The translations under genes and the position numbers were made by a program. Below the pieces are notes generated by a model. It had not been told where the DNA came from, ran no database searches, and saw only the letters and a program-made list of their open reading frames with translations. This document shows positions 23,400 through 30,771 of a stretch of 35,537 bases of DNA, piece by piece; the first letter of the stretch is position 1; each line of letters begins with the position of its first letter. Source of the DNA: Microbacterium resistens NBRC 103078 (GTDB lineage: Bacteria; Actinomycetota; Actinomycetes; Actinomycetales; Microbacteriaceae); contig NZ_BCRA01000031.1 of the NCBI RefSeq assembly GCF_001552355.1, forward strand, positions 1 to 35,537. The letters run 5' to 3'.

Positions 23400-23428
23400 T
23401 TGCTTTCGTTACCTCGCCGTTATACAGT
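23400..23428 (+). promoter_or_regulatory. Promoter of second candidate small RNA
   Basis: TTGCTT (23400-23405) and TACAGT (23423-23428) are 17 nt apart, in an unusually AT-rich stretch. The predicted start is near 23434. The neighbouring TATACA (23421-23426) is an alternative -10 with a short 15-nt spacer. Confidence 0.5.
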
Positions 23429-23433
23429 GTCTG

Positions 23434-23532
23434 CACGGTGAATGTTTGCTGTGGCATCCACCGCATGTGATTGCAGGAACTCTTGGTGCAAGGGACAAGG
23501 GCCGGTCGGGAGCCTCTCCGACCGGCCCTTAC
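23434..23532 (+). ncRNA. Candidate small RNA or attenuated leader upstream of marR
   Basis: About 100 nt lie between a recognisable promoter and a strong terminator hairpin, with no ORF carrying a ribosome binding site. The body is less GC-rich than flanking DNA and contains a short CTTG/CAAG stem-loop. Because it ends 113 nt before the MarR start, it could be an independent sRNA or a terminated leader that sometimes reads into marR. The MarR gene has its own -10 next to its ATG, which favours an independent RNA. I do not recognise an RNA family. Confidence 0.5.
23499..23530 (+). terminator. Intrinsic terminator of second small RNA
   Basis: GGGCCGGTCGG (23499-23509) and CCGACCGGCCC (23518-23528) form an 11-bp GC stem, followed by TTACTC. 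It is among the strongest hairpins in the window. Confidence 0.7.
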
Positions 23533-23633
23533 TCATGTCCCGCGGACGGGGCCGACGCCGCCCTGATCCGCGGCCCCGCGCGCGTCGGCGGGCGCGGGCC
23601 GGCCCCGGAAGGCGCGGCGTCCGAGCTTCGCTA

Positions 23634-23639
23634 TACCCT
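23634..23639 (+). promoter_or_regulatory. -10 hexamer of leaderless marR promoter
   Basis: TACCCT is followed by 6 nt and the ATG at 23646. The GAGGGG between them abuts the ATG and is too close to serve as a normal ribosome binding site. Confidence 0.45.
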
Positions 23640-23645
23640 GAGGGG

Positions 23646-24077
23646 ATGAGCGATCGGAAGCTGGCCGTCGAGGCATGGGAAAGCCTCTTCCGTGCCCAGC
23701 ACGAGCTCTTCGTCGAGATGTCCGCGGACTTCGAGGGCGCGGGGCTCAGCGCCGCCGAGTACGACGTGCTCCTGACGGTCACCCGCTGCCCCGGCAAGAC
23801 GGTCCGGCTGCGCGAACTGACCGCGCGGATGCTCATCAGCCAGCCCAGTGTCTCCCGCCTCGTGGACCGGATGGTCGGGCGCGGACTGGTCACCAAGGAG
23901 ATCGACCCGCAGGACGGGCGCGGCGCCCTCATCCGGGCGACGGAGGAGGGCAGCCGGGCGTTCCACCGCATCGCCCTCGTGCACGCGCGCACCATCGCGT
24001 CGAAGATGTCCGCGCTCACCCCCGAGGAGCAGCGCACGCTGCGCGACCTGACGGCCAAGCTCCGCGGCGACCGCTGA
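23646..24077 (+). CDS. MarR family transcriptional regulator
   Basis: A 143-residue MarR protein: dimerisation helix WESLFRAQHELFVEM, winged helix with LRELTARMLISQPSVSRLVD and RMVGRGLVTKEIDPQDGRGA (wing), and C-terminal helix LTPEEQRTLRDLTAKLRG. MarR proteins usually repress nearby stress or efflux genes and respond to small phenolic or oxidising ligands. ATG 23646 sits 6 nt after a TACCCT hexamer. A longer frame upstream runs through the terminator and was rejected. The flotillin-like gene downstream has its own ribosome binding site and may not be a target. Confidence 0.9.
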   Translation: MSDRKLAVEAWESLFRAQHELFVEMSADFEGAGLSAAEYDVLLTVTRCPGKTVRLRELTARMLISQPSVSRLVDRMVGRGLVTKEIDPQDGRGALIRATEEGSRAFHRIALVHARTIASKMSALTPEEQRTLRDLTAKLRGDR

Positions 24078-24224
24078 CCCGGGCCCCGCCCCGTCCGCAC
24101 TCCGCCCGGCCCGCCGTCCACGGACCCGAGCCCGGGCATCTGGCAGAGTGAGGGGACGCGCCCGCGCATCCGGCGCCGGCGCCATCGGCTCTCCGACCGG
24201 GGAGCCCCGGAGGGGAGGAACACC

Positions 24225-25835
24225 ATGGACCCCGCGTCTCTGATCGGGATCTTGGTCATCGCCGGCATCGCCGTCGTCGGCATCGTCATCGTCCTGCTGA
24301 TCGTGCTGCTGTTCGCGCGCAGCTGGATCAAGGTCGCTCGCGCCGACGAGGCGCTCGTCATCTCGGGCCGGCGACAGAAGGTGCAGCGGGCCGTCATCGC
24401 GGCGGACGGGTCCAGCCAGACCCAGATGGGCGAATCGCCCGTCACCGTGATCGTCAACGGCAAGTCGCTGGTCAACCCGATCACCCAGCGTCACGAGATC
24501 ATCTCGCTGCGTTCCCGTCAGGTGTCGCTCAACGCCGAGGCCCAGTCCCTGGACAGTGTGACGCTCAACGTCGACGGCGTGGCGATCGTGAAGATCGGAT
24601 CCGACCCGCTGTACGTGCGTCGGGCCGCCGAGCGCTTCGCCTCGCAGGACAAGGCGATCGAGCAGTTCACCACCGAGCAGCTCGAGGGCGCGCTGCGCGG
24701 CATCGTGGCCACGCTGTCGGTCGTCGAGCTCATGCGCGAGCGCAAGAAGTTCTCCGACCAGATCGCCGCGGACGTGTCGCAAGAGCTGGCCGAACAGGGA
24801 CTCATCCTCGACTCCTTCCAGATCAAGGGCATCACTGACAAGGTCGGGTACATCCAGTCCCTCGGAGCCCCGGAGATCCAGGCCAAGCGCCAGGCCGCGG
24901 AGATCGCGCAGACCAACGCGGACCGTGCGATCAACCAGAAGAACATCGCCAACCAGGAAGCCAACCTGATCGAGCAGACCGCGCTCGACACGAACACCGC
25001 CAACGCCGACGCCGGCATCGGCCGGGCGCGTGCCGAGGCCGAGCAGGCCGAGCAGCTCGCCCGCGCGCAGGCGGAGCAGGCCGTTCTCCAGCAGCAGGCG
25101 GAGAACAAGCAGGCGCAGCTGGATGCGGACGTCAAGCGCGTCGCCGATGCCCAGCGCTACGAGGCGGAGACGCGAGCGCAGGCGGAGCTCTACACGCGCG
25201 AGCGCGCCGCCGAGGCGGCGGCCATCGAGCAGGTCAAGCAGGCCGAGGCCCGCACCCGGATCGCCGAGCAGCAGGCACAGGCGGACAAGGCCCGCGCGGA
25301 CGGTGAAGCCGCCGCCGCCGAAGCCAAGGCCGCCGGTGAGGCGAGCGCGCTCCGTGCCCTCGCCGAGGCCGAGGCGGAGGCGCGCCGCCTCCGGGCGAAC
25401 GCCGAGGCGGACGCGATCCGCGCCGAGGGTGAGGCGCGCGCCGCCGCGGTGGAGGCGGAGGCCAAGGCCATCGCGTCGAACCAGGAGGCCTTCCTGTCCC
25501 AGCGTGTGCTGGAGGTGCTCCCCGCGATCATGGCGGAGTTCGCCAAGGGCTACGCCGCGATCGGGAACGTCTCGATCATCGGCGGATCGGGCGAGGACGG
25601 CGCCTCGGGCGTCGTCGGCGGCGACAGCGCGAAGGCGATGCGTTCGGTGTTCGACAGCGTCAGCGCCGCGACCGGGCTCGACCTCGCCGCGATCATCCAG
25701 GGCCAGGCCATCGGTCGCGGATTCGGCGCCGGTGTGGCGGAGGCGCAGGACACGCCTCGTGCCGCGGCGCCGGCCACGGCGGCCTCGGGATCCGCATCGT
25801 CCGTGCGGGACGCCGCCCCGGAGACGACCGAGTAA
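24225..25835 (+). CDS. Flotillin-like SPFH/Band 7 protein
   Basis: A 536-residue membrane scaffold protein. Residues 5-30 are a single N-terminal membrane anchor, followed by an SPFH domain (ARADEALVISGRRQKVQRA, SVTLNVDGVAIVKIG, QFTTEQLEGALRGIVATLSV, GLILDSFQIKGITD). Next comes a long Ala/Glu/Gln/Arg coiled coil (about 215-425), the flotillin domain, then VLEVLPAIMAEFAKGYA and a flexible Ala/Ser tail. Flotillins assemble membrane microdomains and modulate fluidity and secretion. GGAGGGGAGGA precedes ATG 24225. There is no NfeD partner gene next to it, unlike many flotillin operons. Confidence 0.92.
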   Translation: MDPASLIGILVIAGIAVVGIVIVLLIVLLFARSWIKVARADEALVISGRRQKVQRAVIAADGSSQTQMGESPVTVIVNGKSLVNPITQRHEIISLRSRQVSLNAEAQSLDSVTLNVDGVAIVKIGSDPLYVRRAAERFASQDKAIEQFTTEQLEGALRGIVATLSVVELMRERKKFSDQIAADVSQELAEQGLILDSFQIKGITDKVGYIQSLGAPEIQAKRQAAEIAQTNADRAINQKNIANQEANLIEQTALDTNTANADAGIGRARAEAEQAEQLARAQAEQAVLQQQAENKQAQLDADVKRVADAQRYEAETRAQAELYTRERAAEAAAIEQVKQAEARTRIAEQQAQADKARADGEAAAAEAKAAGEASALRALAEAEAEARRLRANAEADAIRAEGEARAAAVEAEAKAIASNQEAFLSQRVLEVLPAIMAEFAKGYAAIGNVSIIGGSGEDGASGVVGGDSAKAMRSVFDSVSAATGLDLAAIIQGQAIGRGFGAGVAEAQDTPRAAAPATAASGSASSVRDAAPETTE

Positions 25836-25855
25836 CACCGTTCCACGCGCCGACC

Positions 25856-25912
25856 GAAGGGCCGGAGGGGCATCCGCCGACGATCGTCGGGACGACGCCG
25901 CTCCGGCCCTTC
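25856..25912 (+). terminator. Terminator-like hairpin after flotillin-like gene
   Basis: GAAGGGCCGGAG (25856-25867) pairs perfectly with CTCCGGCCCTTC (25901-25912). The loop carries its own 14-bp palindrome CCGACGATCGTCGG (25877-25890). It separates the convergent flotillin and ABC-permease genes and could work in both directions. Confidence 0.55.
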
Positions 25913-25936
25913 GCCATCCCCGGCGATGTCGGCCGG

Positions 25937-26671
25937 CTACGGAGTCCGACGACGCAGGGTGAGCGGCGCGAGCACGAGGAACCCGACGGCGAACGCGGCG
26001 ACGATCAGCACGGGTCGCAACAGATCCGATCCCTCATCTCCGGCGGCGACGGCCTGGATTGCGTCGATCGCGTGGCTGAGCGGCAGCCAGTCGGAGATCG
26101 CGGACAGCACATCCGGCATCTGATCGCGCGGCATGAACAGCCCGCCCAGGATGATCTGCGGGAACACCAGCACGGGCATGAACTGCACCGCCTGGAACTC
26201 GGTCTGTGCGAAGGCGCTCGCCAGCAGGCCGAGTGAGGTCCCGAGCAGCGCGTCCACGACCGCCACGAGACCGAGCTGCCACAGGGGTCCGTCCACCTCC
26301 AGACCGCACACCCCGACGGCGAACGCGACGGTGATGACCGCCTGGAGGACCGCCATCAGGCCGAACGCGAGCGCGTACCCGAGGATGAAGTCCGCTTTGC
26401 CGAGCGGGGTGGTCATGAGCCTCTCGAGCGTGCCGGACCGGCGCTCGCGAAGCGTCGTGATCGAGGTCAGCAGGAACATCAGGATGAAGGGGAACAGAGC
26501 GAGGATCGCGCCGCCGAACCGGTCGAACACCCCGTCCTGATCCGCGAACAGCCACGCGAACAGCCCGACGAGCAGGCTCGGAGCCACGAGCATGAGGGCG
26601 ATGGACCGCGGATCGTGGCGGAGCTGATGCAGCACCCGCCCGGCGGTCGCGAACAGACGTCGGCCGTTCAT
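25937..26671 (-). CDS. ABC-2 type exporter permease
   Basis: A 244-residue membrane protein with six hydrophobic segments and ABC-2 permease features: an N-terminal cytoplasmic helix LFATAGRVLHQLRHDPRS, TTLRERRSGTLERLMTTPLG (the conserved E..GTLE..l.tP motif), and LGGLFMPRDQMPDVLSAISD before the last helices. It is the partner of the ATPase gene, whose stop overlaps this ATG as ATGA (26668-26671). Such two-gene DrrAB/NatAB-like exporters remove drugs, ions or peptides; the substrate is unknown. Confidence 0.9.
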   Translation of the reverse strand: MNGRRLFATAGRVLHQLRHDPRSIALMLVAPSLLVGLFAWLFADQDGVFDRFGGAILALFPFILMFLLTSITTLRERRSGTLERLMTTPLGKADFILGYALAFGLMAVLQAVITVAFAVGVCGLEVDGPLWQLGLVAVVDALLGTSLGLLASAFAQTEFQAVQFMPVLVFPQIILGGLFMPRDQMPDVLSAISDWLPLSHAIDAIQAVAAGDEGSDLLRPVLIVAAFAVGFLVLAPLTLRRRTP

Positions 26672-27549
26672 CGTCCGCCCTCCGTTCCGTTCGGCGCACC
26701 CGGAGACGGAGCCTGCTCCGGATCCGCCTCGTGCGGCCCTGCGCCGGGCGGTCGCGAACGGTCCGGGCCGGGTCCCTTCCGCGACGCCCGCTCGCGACCG
26801 GGCCGGTGCTCCCGTCGCAGATTCGCGTGGGAGGCCTCGTCCCGAGCGATGAGGGCGAGGAACGCCGCCTCCGCGTCCGTCTCGCCGGTGTCGGCGAGCA
26901 GAGCGTCGGGCGTGGTGTCGGCGACGATGCGTCCGGTGCGCATGAGGAGCAGGCGATCGCAGCGCAGCGCCTCGTCCATGACATGGCTCGACACGATCAC
27001 CGTCGTGCCGGAATCGGCGATCCGGCGGAACAGCGTCCACAGTTCGGCGCGCAGGACGGGATCCAGTCCCACCGTGGGCTCGTCCAGCACGATCAGCTCG
27101 GGTCCGCCCAGCAGCGCCATGCCGAGGGACACGCGCCCGAGCTGTCCGCCGCTGAGGGATCCGGCGACCTGCCGCGCCTGGTCGGCGAGCCCGACGTCCG
27201 CGATCACGCGATCCACCTCGGCGCGGTCGACCCCGAGGAGGGACGCGATGTACTGCAGGTTCTGCCGCACGGTGAGATCCGTGTACACGGCCGCCCCCTG
27301 CGTGCCGTACGACACGCGACGCCGCAGCCGCGCGGACCCGGCGGGCTCCCCGAGCACGGTCACCGTGCCGCTGCGGATCCGCTGCACTCCGACGATGGAT
27401 CGCATGAGGGTCGTCTTGCCGCATCCCGACGGTCCGAGCAGCCCCGTGACCTCCCCGCGGGGGATGCGGACCGAGAGGCCGTCGAAGACCTCGGTCCGGC
27501 CCCGCCGGACCCGCAGGTCGTCGACGTCCACCGCGACGTTATTCATCAT
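26668..27549 (-). CDS. ABC-2 exporter ATP-binding protein
   Basis: A 293-residue ATPase. Walker A is GPSGCGKTT, the Q-loop region is SYGTQGAAVYTDLTV, the signature is SLSGGQLGRVSLG, Walker B is LIVLDEPTVGLDP and the H-loop is VSSHVMDEA. After about residue 245 there is a polar tail rich in Arg, Pro, Gly and Glu that is not part of the ATPase fold. The start is ATG 27549 (or 27546). A near-consensus promoter puts the transcript start at or beside this ATG, so the mRNA is leaderless, and a palindrome covers the start codon. The TetR gene upstream is the probable repressor. Confidence 0.9.
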   Translation of the reverse strand: MMNNVAVDVDDLRVRRGRTEVFDGLSVRIPRGEVTGLLGPSGCGKTTLMRSIVGVQRIRSGTVTVLGEPAGSARLRRRVSYGTQGAAVYTDLTVRQNLQYIASLLGVDRAEVDRVIADVGLADQARQVAGSLSGGQLGRVSLGMALLGGPELIVLDEPTVGLDPVLRAELWTLFRRIADSGTTVIVSSHVMDEALRCDRLLLMRTGRIVADTTPDALLADTGETDAEAAFLALIARDEASHANLRREHRPGRERASRKGPGPDRSRPPGAGPHEADPEQAPSPGAPNGTEGGR

Positions 27550-27585
27550 GCGATGAATTATCCGCCCGCCGTTCTCCCCCGTCAA
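27541..27585 (-). promoter_or_regulatory. Leaderless promoter with operator over the start codon
   Basis: On the minus strand TTGACG (27585-27580) and GATAAT (27562-27557) are exactly 17 nt apart, a near-consensus promoter. The ATG lies 7 nt downstream. The palindrome ATTCATCGCATGATGAAT (27541-27558) runs from the -10 to past the start codon, so a bound repressor would block initiation. TetR proteins commonly use palindromes of this size. Confidence 0.7.
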
Positions 27586-27678
27586 GAACCCCGCCCCCTC
27601 CCCCGCCCCCGCGGCTCCGCTCCCCGGCACACGGAGACGGCACATAGCGGCGGAGGAATCTCGCTAGAGGATCCGCCA

Positions 27679-27753
27679 GAGCGCGCGAACTCCGCCGGAG
27701 CGTGCGAACTCCGCCGGGGCGCGCGAACTCCGCGGGAGCGCGGGAATCCGCGG
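27679..27753. repeat. Four tandem 19-bp repeats downstream of tetR
   Basis: The unit gagcgcgcgaactccgccg occurs at 27679-27697, 27698-27716, 27717-27735 and, degenerate and 18 bp long, at 27736-27753. The junctions between units create CTCCGCCGGAG or similar small palindromes. The array starts 3 bp beyond the TetR stop and lies between tetR and the exporter promoter. It may serve as a terminator/attenuator array or as repeated protein-binding sites. Confidence 0.75.
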
Positions 27754-27756
27754 CGG

Positions 27757-28344
27757 CTATGCGAAGAGGTAGCGCTGGACCGTCGGGCCGACCCGCGCCA
27801 CGAGGTCGTCGACCGACGCCTCCGCCAGGGGCGCGAGGCGGAGCACGTACCGCCCCATCAGCATCCCCGCCATCTGGGAGGCGACGAGCCCGGCACGAAG
27901 CTCGGCGTCGGGCACGTCGAGCTCGGTAGCGACCCGCCCGATCAGCTCGCGGGAGAGGAAGCCCGCCACGAGCGGGGTCATCGCCTTGCTGCCGATCGCC
28001 GTCCGCAGCAGCATCACCCCGCGCGTGCGCACCTCCGGGCGCTCGAAGGCCTCCAGCACATACCGGACCAGACGCTCGCCGACCCCGTCTCGCGGACCGC
28101 GGAGGATCCCCGGGACGTCGTGGTCGGGCCGGACCGGCATCCCGACCGCCTCCGCGAACAGATCGGCCTTGGTGCCGAAGTAGTGGTGCACGAGAGCGGA
28201 GTCGACGTCCGCACGTCCGGCGATCGCGCGGATCGTGGCCGCCTCGTATCCGTGCTCGCCGAACTCCTCCACGGCGGCGGACAGGATGCGCTCCCGCGAC
28301 CCGGATTCCCCGCGCGGCCGTCCGCGGCGGCGAGCACTGACCAT
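27757..28344 (-). CDS. TetR family transcriptional regulator
   Basis: A 195-residue regulator with N-terminal HTH (about 14-60): RERILSAAVEEFGEHGYEAA, TIRAIAGRADVDSALVHHYF, GTKADLFAEA. The C-terminal domain resembles the TetR_C_17/DUF1956-like group (RLVRYVLEAFERPEVRTRGV, GRYVLRLAPLAEASVDDLV). It lies upstream of the ABC-2 exporter on the same strand and probably controls it through the palindrome at 27541-27558. A TAGGGT hexamer exactly 6 nt before the ATG indicates a leaderless message; the intervening GGGGGG directly abuts the ATG. Confidence 0.9.
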   Translation of the reverse strand: MVSARRRGRPRGESGSRERILSAAVEEFGEHGYEAATIRAIAGRADVDSALVHHYFGTKADLFAEAVGMPVRPDHDVPGILRGPRDGVGERLVRYVLEAFERPEVRTRGVMLLRTAIGSKAMTPLVAGFLSRELIGRVATELDVPDAELRAGLVASQMAGMLMGRYVLRLAPLAEASVDDLVARVGPTVQRYLFA

Positions 28345-28350
28345 CCCCCC

Positions 28351-28356
28351 ACCCTA
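28351..28356 (-). promoter_or_regulatory. -10 hexamer of leaderless tetR promoter
   Basis: On the minus strand TAGGGT is followed by GGGGGG and the ATG at 28344, a 6-nt gap. Confidence 0.45.
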
Positions 28357-28459
28357 TTCCGCGCAGCCCTGCCGACGCGGGGGACTCCTCCCGCACGCGC
28401 CCACGCCCGCCGCACGCACCCACCCCCACACCCACGTCGCCCTGCACCCCTCCTGCGCC

Positions 28460-30709
28460 TCACCCGTGGTGGGCGGTCTCCTCCGCGGCGAGCGCGCGGG
28501 CGGTCGGGGTGTCGCGGATCCCCGGCACCGGGCCTTCGTACAGCACTCGGCCGCCATGGCGCCCCGCGCCGGGTCCGAGGTCGATGAGCCAGTCCGCCCG
28601 GCGGATGACGGCGAGGTTGTGCTCGATCACCACCACCGTGTGGCCCCGGTCGCGCAGCGCCGACAGCAGCTCGACGAGGGTCCCGACGTCCGAGGCGTGC
28701 AGGCCGGTGGTGGGCTCGTCGAGCACGTACACGGCGGACTCCTCGGCGTCGCGCAGCTCCGCGGCGATCTTCACACGCTGACTCTCCCCACCGGACAGCG
28801 TGCTCAGAGGCTGGCCGAGCCGGAGGTAGCCGAGCCCGATGCGGGCGAGGTGCGACAGCGCGTCCCGGATCCGCTTCGACGGCAGGCGGGTGACGGCCTC
28901 GGCGATCGTCAGCTCGTCCACGTCGGCGATGCTGAGCCCGTCCACCGTGAGCGCGAGCACCTCCGGCCGGAACCGGCGGCCGCCGCACGTCTCGCACGGC
29001 GTCTCCTTCCCCTCCATGAAGGCGAGGTCCGTGTAGCGCACGCCCAGGCCGCCGCACGCGGGGCACCCGCCTTCGGAGTTCGCGCTGAACAGCCCCTGCG
29101 AGACCCCGTGCGCATCGGCGAAGACCCGGCGGATCTGGGTCGCGATGCCCGTGTAGGTGACGGGCGTCGATCGCCGGTTCGCGGCGATCGGTCGCTGGTC
29201 GATCACGATCGCCCCGTGCTGTGCGACGAGCTCGGCCGCGAGACTGGACTTGCCGGAGCCCGCCACGCCGGTGAGGACGGTGAGCACCCCGCGCGGGATC
29301 CCCACCGACACGTCCTGGAGGTTGTTGCGCGTCGCGTGCCGGATCTCCACGACACCGTCCCCCGTCCGCGGCGGACCGGGTTCGGGGAGGGGAGCACGCA
29401 GCGCACGCCCGGTCGCGGTGTCCGCGCGCCGCAGGTCCTCGAACGATCCCTGGAACACGAGGCGCCCACCGCCCTCTCCCGCGGCCGGCCCGATCTCCAC
29501 GACCTGGTCGGCGGCGGCCATCACCGCCGGATCGTGCTCGACGACCAGCACGGTGTTGCCCTTGTCGCGCAGATCCCGCAGCAGCGCGATCATCGCGTCG
29601 ACGTCCTCCGGGTGGAGGCCGACGGTCGGCTCGTCGAAGACGTACAGCATCTCCGTGAGGCTCGATCCCAGATGCCGGACCGTCTTGATCCGCTGGGACT
29701 CCCCGCCCGAGAGGGTCGGCGTCGCGCGCCCCAGGCTCAGGTACCCGAGCCCGATGCCGTCGAGCGTCTCCAGCCGCTGCACGAGCGCGGCCAGGACCGG
29801 GGCGGTGTCGGCGTCCCGGATCCCCCGCACGAACGGCAGGAGCTCGGCCACCTCCATCCGGGCGAGCTCGACGATCGTCCGCCCGTGTACCGTCGCCGTG
29901 CGGGCCGCCTCGTTCAGCCGGTCTCCGCCGCAGTCCGGGCACGTCTCGGACCTCGTGAAGTCGCGGATGACCGCGGCCTTGCGCTCCGAGACGTGGTCGG
30001 ACGTGTGCAGGTGGATGCGCTCGAAGCGCGGGACGATCCCCTCGTAGTCCTTCGGCGGGCGGCGTCCGAGGCGCGCAGCGGCCTCTCCGCCGTAGAGCAG
30101 CGCCTGTCGCTCGTCGGCGGTCCAGTCCTTCAACGGGGTGTCGACGGCGAAGCTGCCGATGTCGGCGTACTGGCGATAGAAGTAGCCGCCGTGCCCGAAC
30201 CCGGGAACGCGGATCGCACCGTCCTCGAGCGATCTGTCGAGGTCGAGGAACCGCTCGACGGCGCTGGTGACGACCTCACCGAGCCCCGCGCAGGTCGGGC
30301 ACATCCCGGACGGGTCGTTGAACGAGAAGGCCGTGGACTCACCGACGTGCGGCTCGCTCAGCCGCGAGTACAGGAGGCGGAGATATGTCCACGTGTCGGT
30401 GATGGTCCCGACCGTGGAGCGCGCGTTGCCGCCCAGCCGCCGCTGGTCGATGACGACGACCGGCGAGACGCCGGAGATGGCGTCGACCTCCGGGCGGGTC
30501 CACTTCGGCATGCGGTTGCGAGCGAACGGCGGGAACGTCTCGGTGAGCTGATACCCGGCCTCCGCGGCGATCGTGTCGAAGACGAGCGAGGACTTCCCCG
30601 CACCGGACAGGCCCGCGAACACGACGAGTCGGCCGCGCGGGATGTCGATGTCGAGGGACCGGAGGTTGTGGGCGCGGGCGCCGCGGATGCGGATCACGGG
30701 GGTGGACAT
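28460..30709 (-). CDS. Short UvrA-like ATPase (excinuclease subunit A paralogue)
   Basis: A 749-residue UvrA family protein, about 200 residues shorter than the 950-residue repair protein. It has two ABC cassettes: Walker A GLSGAGKSSL (near 35) and GVAGSGKSSL, signatures LSGGESQRI and LSGGESQRV, and Walker B VFDEPTVGLH and VLDEPTTGLH. Zinc-binding Cys pairs occur at CPTCAGLG, CPDCGGD, CPACGGLG and CETCGGRR. The shortfall is in the N-terminal half, where the UvrB-binding and insertion regions lie in normal UvrA. Such paralogues (UvrA2/DrrC-like) are linked to drug tolerance rather than core repair. ATG 30709 is chosen; GTG 30718 is possible. It is divergent from a WYL regulator. Confidence 0.9.
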   Translation of the reverse strand: MSTPVIRIRGARAHNLRSLDIDIPRGRLVVFAGLSGAGKSSLVFDTIAAEAGYQLTETFPPFARNRMPKWTRPEVDAISGVSPVVVIDQRRLGGNARSTVGTITDTWTYLRLLYSRLSEPHVGESTAFSFNDPSGMCPTCAGLGEVVTSAVERFLDLDRSLEDGAIRVPGFGHGGYFYRQYADIGSFAVDTPLKDWTADERQALLYGGEAAARLGRRPPKDYEGIVPRFERIHLHTSDHVSERKAAVIRDFTRSETCPDCGGDRLNEAARTATVHGRTIVELARMEVAELLPFVRGIRDADTAPVLAALVQRLETLDGIGLGYLSLGRATPTLSGGESQRIKTVRHLGSSLTEMLYVFDEPTVGLHPEDVDAMIALLRDLRDKGNTVLVVEHDPAVMAAADQVVEIGPAAGEGGGRLVFQGSFEDLRRADTATGRALRAPLPEPGPPRTGDGVVEIRHATRNNLQDVSVGIPRGVLTVLTGVAGSGKSSLAAELVAQHGAIVIDQRPIAANRRSTPVTYTGIATQIRRVFADAHGVSQGLFSANSEGGCPACGGLGVRYTDLAFMEGKETPCETCGGRRFRPEVLALTVDGLSIADVDELTIAEAVTRLPSKRIRDALSHLARIGLGYLRLGQPLSTLSGGESQRVKIAAELRDAEESAVYVLDEPTTGLHASDVGTLVELLSALRDRGHTVVVIEHNLAVIRRADWLIDLGPGAGRHGGRVLYEGPVPGIRDTPTARALAAEETAHHG

Positions 30710-30716
30710 GGCGCCC

Positions 30717-30722
30717 ACCGTA
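30717..30722 (-). promoter_or_regulatory. -10 hexamer upstream of uvrA-like gene
   Basis: On the minus strand TACGGT lies 7 nt before the ATG at 30709. GGTGGG overlaps it and could also act as a weak ribosome binding site if transcription starts further upstream. Confidence 0.3.
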
Positions 30723-30759
30723 CGCGCAGATCCGGCCGGATCCTGGCCGGGATTTCCTT

Positions 30760-30765
30760 TATCCT
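30760..30765 (+). promoter_or_regulatory. -10 hexamer of leaderless WYL-regulator promoter
   Basis: TATCCT is followed by 6 nt and ATG 30772. GGAG within the gap is only 1 nt from the ATG, too close for normal ribosome binding. Confidence 0.45.
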
Positions 30766-30771
30766 CGGAGC

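Noticed and set aside
23442..23645. Longer N-terminus for the MarR regulator
   Set aside because: It would run through the strong terminator and encode an Arg/Pro-rich low-complexity stretch; MarR proteins normally begin near the chosen ATG.
25000..25480. Repetitive GC-rich DNA inside the flotillin-like gene taken as a repeat element
   Set aside because: The repetition comes from Ala/Glu/Gln coiled-coil codons within an intact reading frame.
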